Source: Bradyrhizobium sp.
GTDB lineage: Bacteria > Pseudomonadota > Alphaproteobacteria > Rhizobiales > Xanthobacteraceae
Length of the DNA stretch: 64,000 nt
Direction of reading: 5' to 3'
Assembly: GCF_030697065.1 (NCBI RefSeq)
Contig: NZ_JAUYQU010000114.1
Span: 1 to 64,000 of the forward strand
A model generated the notes under the pieces. The model worked only from the letters and a program-made list of their open reading frames with translations. It did no database searches and was not told the DNA's origin. Numbering within the stretch: the stretch's first letter is position 1; each line of letters opens with the position of its first letter. The translations under genes and the position numbers were made by a program. This document shows, piece after piece, positions 44,319 through 53,720 of the stretch.

Positions 44319-45227
44319 TCAGGAGGCGGGAGGTCCAGGCTGCAGCAGGGAGGCGAAAGCCCTGACTTCCTGGTTGAGCTGGTGAAGATGCTGCTGGATC
44401 AGCGCGAGGCGGCGCTCCACGTCGCGGTCGGCGGCTGCTTCCGGGACGGCCGGATCCGGCCGCTGGCCTCCATCATCGCGGAGCCGATTGTAAAGCGCTG
44501 TCGTTTCGCGGGCCGGCGAGACGCCGAGTTCCTGTCGGAAGGCAAACTGAAGTTTCTCGTAATGGCGCAACGCCGCCACCCGATCGCCCATCATGGCGTG
44601 GCAAAGCATGATCTCCCGGTGGATGTGTTCCAGGAAGGAATCCTCGGCCAGAATCCGCCGTGCGATCCGGATCGATTCCCTCCAGTCCGACCGCTGCTTG
44701 GCGAGCAGCAGCAGGGCCTCGAGACAAGCGAGGAAGCGGTTGCGATAGGCCTCTCTCTCCGCCAGGCACCAGTCGTATTCGAGTTCGGGGAGAAGATCGC
44801 CGCGATAAAGCTGCTCGATGGATTCCAGCGTTGCGAGAGGGCCCGGCCCGATCGATTGAAGTGACTTCCTGACGCACTGGTCGAATACTTCAATGTCGAT
44901 CCATGCCTGCTCGTCCATGCGCAGGGATAGTGCCTCCGGCCGGGCGTTGATCCAGCGCGATCCGTCCTCGCCCGCCCTTTCAAGCGCGCAGCGAAGGCGC
45001 CATACTTCGGTGCTGAGGTTGCGCCGAAGCCGCTCGTCCGGTCCGTCGGTCCAAAGCCTTGCAACCAGGACGTCGCGGCTGACGGGTGCGCCTTTCTGCA
45101 GCACGAGCACGGCAAAGAGATGCTTGGAGCGTTCGCTGAGAAACTCGACGCGCGTCCCGTGACGGCTCCAGACCTCCAGCCGGCCGAACAATCGGCATAC
45201 TGGACGCAGCGTTGCTCCGTTCTCCAT
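44319..45227 (-). CDS. BTAD/SARP-like transcriptional regulator
   Basis: A 302-residue protein with an OmpR-type winged helix (about 10-100; LFGRLEVWSRHG, SERSKHLFAVLVL and LRRNLSTEVWRLRCAL) followed by a bacterial transcriptional activation domain of TPR-like helices (about 108-255; ending LRHYEKLQFAFRQELG). The C-terminal 45 residues may be a short coiled coil. It resembles AfsR/DnrI (SARP) regulators of actinobacteria, and stand-alone versions occur in rhizobia. It sits 219 bases upstream of the caspase gene in the same direction, so probably regulates it; the signal is unknown. Confidence 0.8.
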   Translation of the reverse strand: MENGATLRPVCRLFGRLEVWSRHGTRVEFLSERSKHLFAVLVLQKGAPVSRDVLVARLWTDGPDERLRRNLSTEVWRLRCALERAGEDGSRWINARPEALSLRMDEQAWIDIEVFDQCVRKSLQSIGPGPLATLESIEQLYRGDLLPELEYDWCLAEREAYRNRFLACLEALLLLAKQRSDWRESIRIARRILAEDSFLEHIHREIMLCHAMMGDRVAALRHYEKLQFAFRQELGVSPARETTALYNRLRDDGGQRPDPAVPEAAADRDVERRLALIQQHLHQLNQEVRAFASLLQPGPPAS

Positions 45228-45339
45228 GTTTCCCTCCCCGTCAAGCCCCCATGAACCGTAACCCGAAGCCGGGGTCTGCGTGTGAGTTGCTTCACATCCT
45301 GGAAGGAACGAGGTTTTTGCGTCACCGTGTCGTTAACGG

Positions 45340-45357
45340 GATCGAGTCGCCTCGATC
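45340..45357. terminator. Hairpin after the emrAB operon
   Basis: Perfect 7-base-pair stem GATCGAG/CTCGATC with TCGC loop, 70 bases beyond the EmrB-type stop and upstream of the BTAD gene. No U-run, so it could also be an operator of the BTAD promoter. Confidence 0.4.
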
Positions 45358-45426
45358 AAAGTCTGAATCAATCTTGGGTCAAAAGCCCATCAGTCCCCGC
45401 GGTGAGCGACGTTCCGCTGATCGCCG

Positions 45427-46986
45427 CTACTCGATGACGCCATGTTCCGGCGGCAGCGACTGCTTGCGCAGCGAGGCCTTGCTCGATCCGATCATGACGG
45501 TCAGCGGGATCGCGCACAGCGTGAAGATCATCACCATCTGGTAGTCGTGCGAAAAGGAGATGATCTGGGCCTGCAGCTTGAGCATGGCGTCCAGCATGGC
45601 GCGGCCCTTGTCTGTGCCGAGGTCGATCACGGACCGCACGTCGGGCATCTGCAGACCATGGTTGAAGGGACTGGCGTGCTGCGACAACACGGCGTAGCTC
45701 CACCGCGAACCCTCGGTCAGCTGGGAGATGACGAGGGAAATGCCGATCGAACTGCCGACGTTGCGCAACAGCGTCAGCATCGAGGTGCCGTCGGTGCGCA
45801 GGTGGTTGGGCAGCGTCAGGAAAGCGACGGTGGAGAGCGGCACGAACACGAGGCCGAAGCCAAAACCCTGGAAGATGCTGATCACCAGGATTTCGTTGAC
45901 GCCGGTCTGGTCGGTCCAGAGCGTCATTTGGAACAGCGACACGCAGGTCATGCCGAGGCCGCTGACGATCAGCGTGCGCGCCTCGATATAGCGCATCAGC
46001 CGCCCGACGATCATCATGGCGACGAAGGTGCCGAAGCCGCGGCTCGCCAGCAGCAGGCCGGCGGTGATGATGGGATAGCCGATCACGTTCTGCAGGAACG
46101 GCGATGCCAGCGCCATGGTCGAGAACAGCACCACGCCCATCACCGTCATGAACACACAGCCGCCGACGAAGTTCTTGTCCCGGAACAGCTCGAACTGGAT
46201 GAACGGCTTCGGCGTCGTCAGCGAATGCGCGAGGAAATAATAGAAGCCGACGGCCGAGATGATGAACTCGGCGATGATCTCGTTCGAATTCAGCCAGCCG
46301 AGTTGCTCGCCGCGGTCTAGCGCGATCTGCAAGGACCCGATGCCGACCGCGAGCGCGGTGAAGCCGAACCAGTCGAAGCGCAGCTCGCGCGCCTTCCTGG
46401 TCTCGTCCATGAACACCATGAGGCCGATCACGGTGAAGATGCCGAACGGCAAATTGACCAGGAATACCCAGTGCCAGGAATAGGTTTCGGTCAGCCATGC
46501 CCCCAGCGACGGCCCCATGATCGGGCCCATCATCACGCCCATGCCCCAGATCGCCATCGCCTTTGCGCGCTCGTGCAGCGCGTAGGAATCGAGCATGACG
46601 GCCTGCGACAGCGGCACCAGGGCGGCGCCGAACACGCCCTGCAGCACGCGGAACAGCACCATCTGATAGATGTCCTGGGCTGCGCCGCACAGCACCGACG
46701 CCACTGTGAAGCCGGCGGCGCAGATGATGAAGATCCGCTTGCGGCCGAACCGGTTGGCGATCCAGCCCACCGGCGCGGTCATGATCGCCGCCGCCACGAT
46801 GTAGGAGGTCAGCACCCAGTTGATCTGGTCCTGCGACGTCGACAGGCTGCCCTGCATGTAGGGCAGCGCGACGTTGGCGATGGTGGTGTCCAGCGCCTGC
46901 ATGATGGTCGCCGTCATCGCGCAGATCGTCACCATGGTCCGGCGCAGGCCTGGAACGGCAATGGGGGCTGCGGCTGAAGTCGGCAT
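45427..46986 (-). CDS. EmrB/QacA-type DHA2 efflux transporter
   Basis: A 519-residue MFS drug:H+ antiporter with 14 helices. DHA2 features include ALDTTIANVALPYMQGSL, ANRFGRKRIFI and LQGVFGAALVPLSQAVML. It works with the upstream HlyD-type adaptor to expel hydrophobic compounds. It starts seven bases after the emrA stop. Confidence 0.9.
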   Translation of the reverse strand: MPTSAAAPIAVPGLRRTMVTICAMTATIMQALDTTIANVALPYMQGSLSTSQDQINWVLTSYIVAAAIMTAPVGWIANRFGRKRIFIICAAGFTVASVLCGAAQDIYQMVLFRVLQGVFGAALVPLSQAVMLDSYALHERAKAMAIWGMGVMMGPIMGPSLGAWLTETYSWHWVFLVNLPFGIFTVIGLMVFMDETRKARELRFDWFGFTALAVGIGSLQIALDRGEQLGWLNSNEIIAEFIISAVGFYYFLAHSLTTPKPFIQFELFRDKNFVGGCVFMTVMGVVLFSTMALASPFLQNVIGYPIITAGLLLASRGFGTFVAMMIVGRLMRYIEARTLIVSGLGMTCVSLFQMTLWTDQTGVNEILVISIFQGFGFGLVFVPLSTVAFLTLPNHLRTDGTSMLTLLRNVGSSIGISLVISQLTEGSRWSYAVLSQHASPFNHGLQMPDVRSVIDLGTDKGRAMLDAMLKLQAQIISFSHDYQMVMIFTLCAIPLTVMIGSSKASLRKQSLPPEHGVIE

Positions 46987-46992
46987 GGCCGC

Positions 46993-48156
46993 TCAGTCCT
47001 GCTTCGCCGCCACCGCCGGCCGGCCGAACAGCGAGCCGATGGTGCGGCGGTGCCGGGTGTCGATGGTGGCGTAGACGCTCATGCCGGCCTTCAGCCTGCG
47101 CACGAAGTTGTCGTTCCTGTCGAAATAGATCCGCACCGGAATGCGCTGCACCACCTTGACGAAGTTGCCGGTGGCGTTCTGCGGCGGCAGGATCGCGAAT
47201 TGTGCGCCGGTTCCGGGTGAGAGCGAGCCGACCGTGCCCTTGAAGACATGGTTGGGGAAGGCGTCGACATTGAGGGTTACGGACTGGCCCACCGCGACAT
47301 AGGTGAAATCCGATTCCTTCGGATTGGCATCGACCCACGGGTTCGAGGTGTCGATCACGGAAAACACCGGGCTGCCTGCGATGACGTGGCGGCCGAGCTG
47401 GATCTGCTCGACCTGGGTCGCGGTGCCGTTCATCGGCGCGCGCACCGTGCTGAGTTCGAGATTGCGCTGCGCGTCGTCCAGCACGGCCTTGGCCTGCATG
47501 TAGGCCGGAAACTGCTCGAGCGGCAGATCGGGGTCGCCGAGCAGATGGTTAATGGCATTCGCACGCCGCTGCGTCACGAGCTGCCGCTGCGCCTGTGCGG
47601 TCACCAGCGCGGTGGCGCTGTTGTCGAGGTCGAGCTGCGATCCGGCATTGCTCCTGACCAGCGAATTCTTGCGCTCGACGTCCTTCTGCTTCAGCGCGAT
47701 CCCCGCGTTGACCAGTTCGATGGTCTGCGCATAGAGCTTGACGTCGGCGACGAGATTGGCGTGGCTGGTCCTGGCGTCCTCGAGCTTGGCGCGGGCCTGC
47801 GCCAGCGCCAGCTGGAACGGCACCGGATCGATCTGGAACAGTTCGTCGCCGGTCGTGACCTGCTGGCCTTCCTTCACCGTCACGCTGATGATCTTGCCGG
47901 AAACGTCTGGCGTGATCAGCACCTTCTGCGCGCCGACATAGGCGTCGTCGGTGGTCACATAGCGGCCGCCGTTGAGATAGAGGGTGATCCCGGTCACCAG
48001 CGCCACCAGCGGCAGCACCACCAGCAGCAGAAACCGGCGGTAGCGCCGCATCGCGGCCATCAGGCGGCGGCGCGGCTCTGCGGCGATCTTGGTCCGCGGT
48101 TTTGCGGGCGGCTCGCCCTTCTGCTCCGGCGGAAATTTGAGGACTGGATCAGCCAA
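46993..48156 (-). CDS. EmrA-type membrane-fusion protein
   Basis: A 387-residue HlyD/EmrA adaptor: one helix (about 45-65), biotinyl-lipoyl domain (VTTDDAYVGAQKVLITPDVSGKI region), a long coiled-coil hairpin (about 120-220) and a beta barrel. It bridges the EmrB pump and an outer-membrane channel. The TTG at 48156 is chosen for its AAGGAG ribosome site and the overlap of eight bases with marR. Confidence 0.88.
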   Translation of the reverse strand: MADPVLKFPPEQKGEPPAKPRTKIAAEPRRRLMAAMRRYRRFLLLVVLPLVALVTGITLYLNGGRYVTTDDAYVGAQKVLITPDVSGKIISVTVKEGQQVTTGDELFQIDPVPFQLALAQARAKLEDARTSHANLVADVKLYAQTIELVNAGIALKQKDVERKNSLVRSNAGSQLDLDNSATALVTAQAQRQLVTQRRANAINHLLGDPDLPLEQFPAYMQAKAVLDDAQRNLELSTVRAPMNGTATQVEQIQLGRHVIAGSPVFSVIDTSNPWVDANPKESDFTYVAVGQSVTLNVDAFPNHVFKGTVGSLSPGTGAQFAILPPQNATGNFVKVVQRIPVRIYFDRNDNFVRRLKAGMSVYATIDTRHRRTIGSLFGRPAVAAKQD

Positions 48157-48628
48157 ATTGCTGCTCCTTGCCGAGCGGCGCGCCGGCCGGGTGCTGGATC
48201 GCGTTGCGGACGTTCTCCTTGATCGCCTCGAGTTGCGCCAGCAGCCGGTGGGCATCGGCCGGATTGATGCCTTCGAGCGCGGTCGCCGTCAGTTCGGAGC
48301 GCAGCCCGCCGAGCTTGCCGAGCAGCGGGCGCGCGGCCTTCTTCAGATAAAGCCGTTTGACGCGGCGGTCGCTGGCGTCGCTGCGACGCTCGATCCAGCC
48401 GGCGTCGCACAGCCTGTCGATCAGCCGGGTCAGCGTGATCGGCTGCATTTCCATCTGTTCAGCGAGTTCCGACTGCTTGAGGCCCTCGGTGCGTTCCACC
48501 TTGGCCAGAACAGCCCATTGCGCGCGGGTGATGCCGTAGCGCGCCGCCTGCTTGTCGGCGTAGGCGCGCATCATTCGCTGCACTTCGCCCAGCGTGAAAA
48601 GAAAGTTCATATCCACGGAACCGGACAT
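48149..48628 (-). CDS. MarR-family repressor of the efflux operon
   Basis: A 159-residue winged-helix MarR protein: HTH around LKQSELAEQMEMQPITLTRL (50-70) and wing DRRVKRLYL. It is first in the marR-emrA-emrB operon and probably represses it until a ligand binds. A perfect 14-base palindrome lies 27 bases upstream of its ATG. Confidence 0.88.
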   Translation of the reverse strand: MSGSVDMNFLFTLGEVQRMMRAYADKQAARYGITRAQWAVLAKVERTEGLKQSELAEQMEMQPITLTRLIDRLCDAGWIERRSDASDRRVKRLYLKKAARPLLGKLGGLRSELTATALEGINPADAHRLLAQLEAIKENVRNAIQHPAGAPLGKEQQFG

Positions 48629-48654
48629 GGGTATCTCCGTAAGCCAGCGATATT

Positions 48655-48668
48655 ATAAGCTAGCTTAT
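48655..48668. promoter_or_regulatory. MarR-type operator palindrome
   Basis: ATAAGCTAGCTTAT, perfect over 14 bases and AT-rich in GC-rich DNA, just upstream of marR. Typical size and place of a MarR autoregulatory site. Confidence 0.6.
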
Positions 48669-48853
48669 CAATTGGGATTTACAAGTTAATTGGGACCGGG
48701 CAGCAGCAAAGGGGCTCCGCGAAAGCACATGTCCTGCCCGGGTTGCCGCCCCGGTATTTCAGTTCCGCGGTAAGGATGCCCGGATGCTGCGGTGCACTCG
48801 GTGGCTGGCGGAACATGGACCATCAGGTTCATCCGCGTTACATCATGGCTGTC

Positions 48854-49345
48854 ATGACCCTCACCAAGCCGACCTTCCCCGCGCCCGATCACGATCACGG
48901 CCGCTGCACCGCGGACGGGCTTCTGCATGCCGAGCAGGTCTGCAAGTCGAGAGCGCAGAAATTCACGCCGATCCGCCGCCAGGTGCTGCAGGCGCTGCTG
49001 TCCAGCCATCGCCCGCTCGGCGCCTATGAGGTGATCGACGAGCTCGCCAAATCGATGCCGCGGCCGGCGCCGATCACGGTATACCGTGCGCTCGACTTCC
49101 TGATGGAGAACGGCCTCGTCCACCGCATCGAAAGCCGCAACGCGTTCCTGGCCTGCGCGCACGATCATGACGCAGCCGCGATGGTGGCGTTCCTGATCTG
49201 CGAGCGCTGCGGCTCGGTCGGCGAAATTCCGGCGGCGCCCGTCGCGCAAAGCCTCAACGCCGCGGCGCGCGCCTCCGGCTTTGCGCCAAAAATGTCCGTC
49301 GTCGAAATCACCGGCACCTGCGCGCACTGCCAGACCGCCGCATAA
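48854..49345 (+). CDS. zur: Fur-family zinc-uptake regulator (Zur)
   Basis: A 163-residue Fur-superfamily regulator. It has the winged helix (RRQVLQALLSSHRPLGAYEVI and APITVYRALDFLMENGLVHRI), a His/Asp-rich metal region (ACAHDHDAAAM) and two CxxC structural zinc pairs (CERC and CAHC). An N-terminal HDHGRC segment is common in Zur rather than Fur. The gene's upstream shows no clear Zur site. ATG 48845, three codons earlier, is equally possible as start. Confidence 0.8.
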   Translation: MTLTKPTFPAPDHDHGRCTADGLLHAEQVCKSRAQKFTPIRRQVLQALLSSHRPLGAYEVIDELAKSMPRPAPITVYRALDFLMENGLVHRIESRNAFLACAHDHDAAAMVAFLICERCGSVGEIPAAPVAQSLNAAARASGFAPKMSVVEITGTCAHCQTAA

Positions 49346-49379
49346 TAAGAAAACGGCGCCAAGCCGGTCGCGAGGTTGA

Positions 49380-50327
49380 ATGTCGTCGGATCAAATGCAC
49401 CCATCGGCCGGGCGTCCGCTCAGCGCCGGCGCCGTCGCGCTGATGCTGATGCTGTGCCTGAGCTGGGGTTTCAATCAGATCGCCGTCAAGCTGGTGCTGC
49501 CGGAGGTACCGCCGATGCTGCAGGCGCTGATCCGCTCGGCCGGCGCCTTGCCGGTCCTGCTGATCATCGGCTGGTGGCGCGGCGTCAGGTTCTTCGCGCG
49601 CGACGGCACGCTGTGGCCGGGCCTCGCCGCCGGCATCATCTTCGGCATCGAATTCGTGCTGATCTATCGCGGCCTGCTTTTGACCTCGGCGTCGCGTGCG
49701 GTGGTGTTTCTCTACACCGCGCCGTTTTTCGTGGCGCTCGGCTCCTATTCGTTTCTCGGCGAGCGGCTGCGCGCGTCGCAATGGGGCGGCCTCGGCCTGA
49801 GCTTTGCCGGCGTGGCGCTTGCGATCGGCGTGCCGCAGGCCAATGTCGATGCCGATGTCCTGCTTGGCGATCTCCTGATCGTCGCCGGCGGCGCGCTGTG
49901 GGCGGCGACTACCCTGATCGTCAAGGCGACGACGCTGATCAGGGCGCCGGCGGAAAAGGGGCTGGGCTACCAGGTGGCGATATCGATCCCGATCCTGGCT
50001 TTCGCGGCGTGGGTCTCGGGCGAGCGATTGACCCAAATGCCCGGACCGTTGTCGCTGTCGCTGCTGGCCTACCAGGCGTTCTGGGTGGTCGGGCTGACCT
50101 TCCTGCTGTGGTTCGCATTGATAAAGACCTATTCCGCAAGCAAGCTGTCATCCTTCACCTTCTTCACGCCGTTGTTCGGCGTGGTCGCCAGCTACCTCAT
50201 CCTGAACGACACGCTGACGATCACCTTCGGCGTCGCGGCGCTGCTGGTGATCGCGGGGCTTTATCTGGTGAACCGGCCCGAGGTCTCCGGACCGAAGGTG
50301 GTGCCGGATCCCAACGTGCCGGCGTGA
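49380..50327 (+). CDS. EamA-family exporter (DMT superfamily)
   Basis: A 315-residue protein with ten helices in two EamA halves (about 20-150 and 165-300), with SRAVVFLYTAPFFVALG and SSFTFFTPLFGVVASYLILND. It is a probable metabolite or amino-acid exporter; the substrate is unknown. ATG 49380 with CGAGG ahead, 34 bases after zur. Confidence 0.88.
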   Translation: MSSDQMHPSAGRPLSAGAVALMLMLCLSWGFNQIAVKLVLPEVPPMLQALIRSAGALPVLLIIGWWRGVRFFARDGTLWPGLAAGIIFGIEFVLIYRGLLLTSASRAVVFLYTAPFFVALGSYSFLGERLRASQWGGLGLSFAGVALAIGVPQANVDADVLLGDLLIVAGGALWAATTLIVKATTLIRAPAEKGLGYQVAISIPILAFAAWVSGERLTQMPGPLSLSLLAYQAFWVVGLTFLLWFALIKTYSASKLSSFTFFTPLFGVVASYLILNDTLTITFGVAALLVIAGLYLVNRPEVSGPKVVPDPNVPA

Positions 50328-50338
50328 GATAATTGCCG

Positions 50339-50361
50339 CCGTCATCCTGTCAGGATGGCGG
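50339..50361. terminator. Hairpin between convergent EamA and sulfurtransferase genes
   Basis: Stem CCG-x-CATCCT pairing with AGGATG-x-CGG around a GTC loop, 12 bases after the EamA stop; serves two convergent genes. No U-run. Confidence 0.5.
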
Positions 50362-50392
50362 AGCGCTTGCGGCTTCGAAGTTGCGATCAGGC

Positions 50393-51268
50393 TCAGCCCG
50401 TCTCGATCGGCAGCGAGGAATCCTTCGCCCATTCGCCCATCGAGGCGTCGTAAAGCGTGAGATTGTCGTAGCCGAGCCGGTGCAGCAAGAACAGGTCGAT
50501 AGTGGCCGAGATGCCGCCGCCGCAATAGGCGACCACGCGCTTGTCCTTGGTCACGCCTTGCGCGGTGAATTTCGCTTCGGCGTCCGCCAGCGGCACGAAC
50601 GTCTTTGTCACGGGATCGTACAGCGTCGCCGCCGACACGTTGACGCTGCCGGGAATGTGCCCCGGCCGGCCATAGCGGCTCGGCTCCAGGCCCTTGTGCA
50701 ACTGCGGATTGAGCGCGTTGACGACGACGGTGTTGCGGTCGGCGCTGGCTTGCAGCGTCTCGTGCTTGTCGACGAAATAGCCGGCCCGCGGTTTCGCCGT
50801 GAAGCTCGCCGGCGGATAGGTTTTAGCGGGACCGGTCTCGATCGCGCGTCCCTCGGCTTTCCAGCTGTCGAGCCCGCCATCCAGCACCGCGACGTTGTCG
50901 AAGCCGAGCGATTTCAGCATCCACCAGAACCGCGTCGCCCACATCGCCGTGCCGATCGAGTACAGCACCACAAGGCTGTTCGCGCCGACGCCGTGCCGCC
51001 CGAAGGCGGCCTCGAGCTGTGCCGTGGCCGGCATCATGAAATGCAGTTCGATCCCTGCTTGCGAGAATTCGCCCTGCAGGTCGAGAAAGTCCGCGCCGGG
51101 AATATGCCCGGCCTCGAAGGTGTGCCGTCCCGGCACAGCGATATAGGGAACGCCGGACCCTTCCGGCTGATATTCCAGATAGGTCGTACAATCGAACAGC
51201 CGGAGGTCGGGGTGGTCCAGCATCGCGGCGAGCTCCGCCGTCGTCATGAGTCCGTCACGTTCCGCCAT
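50393..51268 (-). CDS. Two-domain rhodanese-type sulfurtransferase (SseA-like)
   Basis: A 291-residue protein with two rhodanese domains (about 8-140 and 160-290). Only the second has the active cysteine, C249 in VVAYCGGGISATID; the first has lost it (S104). The CGGGIS loop is close to that of 3-mercaptopyruvate sulfurtransferases but not identical to CGSGVT, so donor preference (thiosulfate or mercaptopyruvate) is open. No signal peptide. Confidence 0.85.
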   Translation of the reverse strand: MAERDGLMTTAELAAMLDHPDLRLFDCTTYLEYQPEGSGVPYIAVPGRHTFEAGHIPGADFLDLQGEFSQAGIELHFMMPATAQLEAAFGRHGVGANSLVVLYSIGTAMWATRFWWMLKSLGFDNVAVLDGGLDSWKAEGRAIETGPAKTYPPASFTAKPRAGYFVDKHETLQASADRNTVVVNALNPQLHKGLEPSRYGRPGHIPGSVNVSAATLYDPVTKTFVPLADAEAKFTAQGVTKDKRVVAYCGGGISATIDLFLLHRLGYDNLTLYDASMGEWAKDSSLPIETG

Positions 51269-51418
51269 CTGGTTCCTCCCGTTCCGGTCATGCTAGGGCA
51301 GGGGGACAGGGTTGGAAAGCAAGCGCGTGCCGGCCGTTTGCCCTTTAATCCCCGGATTCAGGTCCGATATAGCGGTTAAGGGCCAGCGCAGCGCCGCAAC
51401 CGTGTTTTGCTGCGGAAT

Positions 51419-51439
51419 GGTTCAATAAGCTATTGAACC
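51419..51439. promoter_or_regulatory. Perfect dyad upstream of ispG
   Basis: GGTTCAATA and TATTGAACC, a perfect 9-base-pair inverted repeat with AGC between, followed by an A-rich run. It lies 90 bases ahead of ispG and 150 ahead of the divergent sulfurtransferase. It is not a terminator of either gene, so an operator or a promoter element is likelier. Confidence 0.5.
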
Positions 51440-51529
51440 AAAAAGAGAAATAATTAGACCCAGAGGGGGCATCGGCTTTTGCCGCAGGCCCCTTGGTGAA
51501 TGTCACCAAAACCTGATATTCGAGACGCC

Positions 51530-52822
51530 ATGAACAAGCCCGAAAAACTTACCGACAACGACATCGCCGGCCCCAGCCCCCGGCATAAGACCACCCAGGT
51601 CATGGTCGGCAATGTTGCCGTCGGTGGCGGCGCGCCGATCGTGGTGCAGTCGATGACCAACACCGACACCGCCGATATCGAGGGCACGATCGCACAGGTG
51701 GCGGCACTGGCGCGAGCCGGCTCCGAAATGGTGCGCATCACCGTCGATCGCGACGAGGCCGCCGCCGCCGTGCCGCATATTCGCGACGGCCTGCGCAAGC
51801 GCGGCATCACCACGCCTTTGATCGGCGATTTCCATTACATCGGCCACAAGCTGTTGGCCGATCATCCGGCCTGCGCCGAGGCGCTGGACAAATACCGCAT
51901 CAATCCCGGCAATGTCGGTTTCAAGGCCAAGCGCGACACCCAGTTCACCGACATCGTCGAGATGGCGCTGAAGTACAACAAGACGGTGCGGATCGGCGCC
52001 AATTGGGGATCACTGGATCAGGAACTGCTCACCAAGCTGATGGACGAGAACGCGCTGCTGCCGACGCCGAAAGACGTCCGCGCGGTGACCCGCGAAGCCA
52101 TGGTGCAGTCGGCGCTGCTGTCGGCCGCGCGCGCCGAGGAGATCGGCCTGCCGAAAAACCGCATGATCCTGTCGGCCAAGGTATCCGCGGTGCAGGACCT
52201 GATCGCGGTCTACGAGACGCTGGCCGAACGTTCGGACTATGCCATCCATCTCGGCCTCACCGAGGCCGGCATGGGCTCCAAGGGCATCGTCGCTTCGTCG
52301 GCCGCGCTCGGCATCCTGCTGCAGCAGGGTATCGGCGACACCATCCGGATCTCGCTGACTCCGGAGCCCGGCGGCGACCGCACGCTGGAAGTCCAGGTCG
52401 CGCAGGAACTGCTGCAGACCATGGGATTCCGCACCTTCGTGCCGCTGGTGGCGGCCTGCCCCGGCTGCGGCCGCACCACCTCGACCACGTTCCAGGAACT
52501 GGCGCGCTCGATCCAGGATTTTATCCGCGAGGAAATGCCGAGCTGGAAGACCCGCTATCCCGGCGTCGAATCGCTCAACGTCGCGATCATGGGCTGTATC
52601 GTCAACGGCCCCGGCGAATCCAAGCACGCCGATATCGGCATCTCGCTGCCCGGCACCGGCGAAACCCCGGCGGCCCCGGTGTTCGTCGACGGCAAGAAAT
52701 TCCGGACCTTGCGCGGCCCCAACATCGCCACCGAGTTCAAGGCGATGGTGATCGACTACATCGACCAGCGCTATGGCGGTGGCGGCAACGTGCCAACGGC
52801 CGAAGTGACGGCCGCAGAGTAG
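51530..52822 (+). CDS. ispG: IspG, 4-hydroxy-3-methylbut-2-enyl diphosphate synthase
   Basis: A 430-residue [4Fe-4S] enzyme of the non-mevalonate isoprenoid pathway (MEcPP to HMBPP). It has the N-terminal TIM-barrel motifs [13 protein letters not shown] and RINPGNVG, and cluster ligands CPGCGRTT and [10 protein letters not shown]. The ATG at 51530 has GAGAC ahead; ATG 51500 would add ten residues. Confidence 0.96.
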   Translation: MNKPEKLTDNDIAGPSPRHKTTQVMVGNVAVGGGAPIVVQSMTNTDTADIEGTIAQVAALARAGSEMVRITVDRDEAAAAVPHIRDGLRKRGITTPLIGDFHYIGHKLLADHPACAEALDKYRINPGNVGFKAKRDTQFTDIVEMALKYNKTVRIGANWGSLDQELLTKLMDENALLPTPKDVRAVTREAMVQSALLSAARAEEIGLPKNRMILSAKVSAVQDLIAVYETLAERSDYAIHLGLTEAGMGSKGIVASSAALGILLQQGIGDTIRISLTPEPGGDRTLEVQVAQELLQTMGFRTFVPLVAACPGCGRTTSTTFQELARSIQDFIREEMPSWKTRYPGVESLNVAIMGCIVNGPGESKHADIGISLPGTGETPAAPVFVDGKKFRTLRGPNIATEFKAMVIDYIDQRYGGGGNVPTAEVTAAE

Positions 52823-52850
52823 CTTTCGACGTTTCGCTGCAACCGGTGTC

Positions 52851-53264
52851 TCAGCACGCGATGGTGCTGACCTGGCCATCCTCGCCGTATTTTAGCAACA
52901 ATCGATCCCGCGTGATCAGCGTGGCGCCGAGATCGCGCGCGGTCGCCAGCAAGATACGGTCGGCAGGGTCATTAGGCGGCTTCCCCGGCAGGAAAGACGA
53001 CGCGATCAGTATCTCGGGCGAAAGGGCAGCGAGGCGAACGTTCGGTATGGACAGCAAACGCGTGAACCATCGCTGCGGCGTCGCAAGCAGGTCAACGCGC
53101 TTGTGCGAGACGAGAAGGCCAACCTCCCATGCCGTAATAGGTGAAACGAGAAGCGTGCCACCCGTCTCGTGAATGGCGTTGATCGCCTCTTCCGCCTCAC
53201 GCGCAATCCGTTGGTTTGCAACGATCCAGATCGCGGTATGTGTGTCGAGGAGGAGCGTCAGCAT
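52851..53264 (-). CDS. PIN-domain (VapC-like) toxin
   Basis: A 137-residue PIN protein with acidic residues in LLDTHTAIWI (D7), ITAWEVGLL (E), NDPADRILLATA (D) and TLITRD (D), the set needed for a metal-dependent RNase. VapC toxins cleave tRNA or rRNA. Seven bases downstream of the DUF7662-type partner gene. The target is unknown. Confidence 0.85.
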   Translation of the reverse strand: MLTLLLDTHTAIWIVANQRIAREAEEAINAIHETGGTLLVSPITAWEVGLLVSHKRVDLLATPQRWFTRLLSIPNVRLAALSPEILIASSFLPGKPPNDPADRILLATARDLGATLITRDRLLLKYGEDGQVSTIAC

Positions 53265-53271
53265 CGATCAC

Positions 53272-53700
53272 TCACCGCACTGGCGGGCCGTACTTCTTGT
53301 CCACCAGATCAGCCCACTCTGGGTCGGCGGGCTCGGTGAGATCGACGCCCGGGACAAGCCGCGTGATGTCCTTCAACGCGCCGAAAATCGGGTGACGTTC
53401 CCCCTTTTTCGCGGCTGTCGGCACAAGCGGGGGAAACAGTTCCTGGCCCACGCCCTTTGCGACGCGGCGAAACACCAGCTTGCGCGCTTGCATGTCCACC
53501 TGTGCGCTCTCGAAGCCGGCATCGAGCCATACCTTGGTCATGACGTTATTGGAGGCGTTGTTGCTCCACCACGCGCGATGGTGCTGCGCCTTGGGCGGCA
53601 ATTTCGCGCCTGTGATTTTCTCGATCTCGTTGAATGTCAGGCGCACTTCCTGACTGCGTTGGCCGCGCAAAAAGGCCCCGAGAGGTTCATACTTTCCCAA
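53272..53700 (-). CDS. DUF7662-type protein, probable antitoxin partner
   Basis: A 142-residue protein with an N-terminal DUF7662-like domain (about 1-75; KYEPLGAFLRGQ, VRLTFNEIEKITGAKLP and HHRAWWSNN), a fold met in DNA-associated proteins. The C-terminal tail (about 95-142) has the prolines and acidic residues of a toxin-wrapping segment. TTG 53700 gives the family start and has GAGGAAG ahead; a GTG at 53736 is an alternative but would remove most of the space between a palindrome and the gene. Confidence 0.65.
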   Translation of the reverse strand: MGKYEPLGAFLRGQRSQEVRLTFNEIEKITGAKLPPKAQHHRAWWSNNASNNVMTKVWLDAGFESAQVDMQARKLVFRRVAKGVGQELFPPLVPTAAKKGERHPIFGALKDITRLVPGVDLTEPADPEWADLVDKKYGPPVR

Positions 53701-53720
53701 AGCTTGCTTCCTCGTTACAT

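Noticed and set aside
45368-47338. 656-codon frame on the minus strand over the EmrB gene
   Set aside because: Low-complexity Arg/His/Ala composition; the 14-helix transporter is in the other frame.
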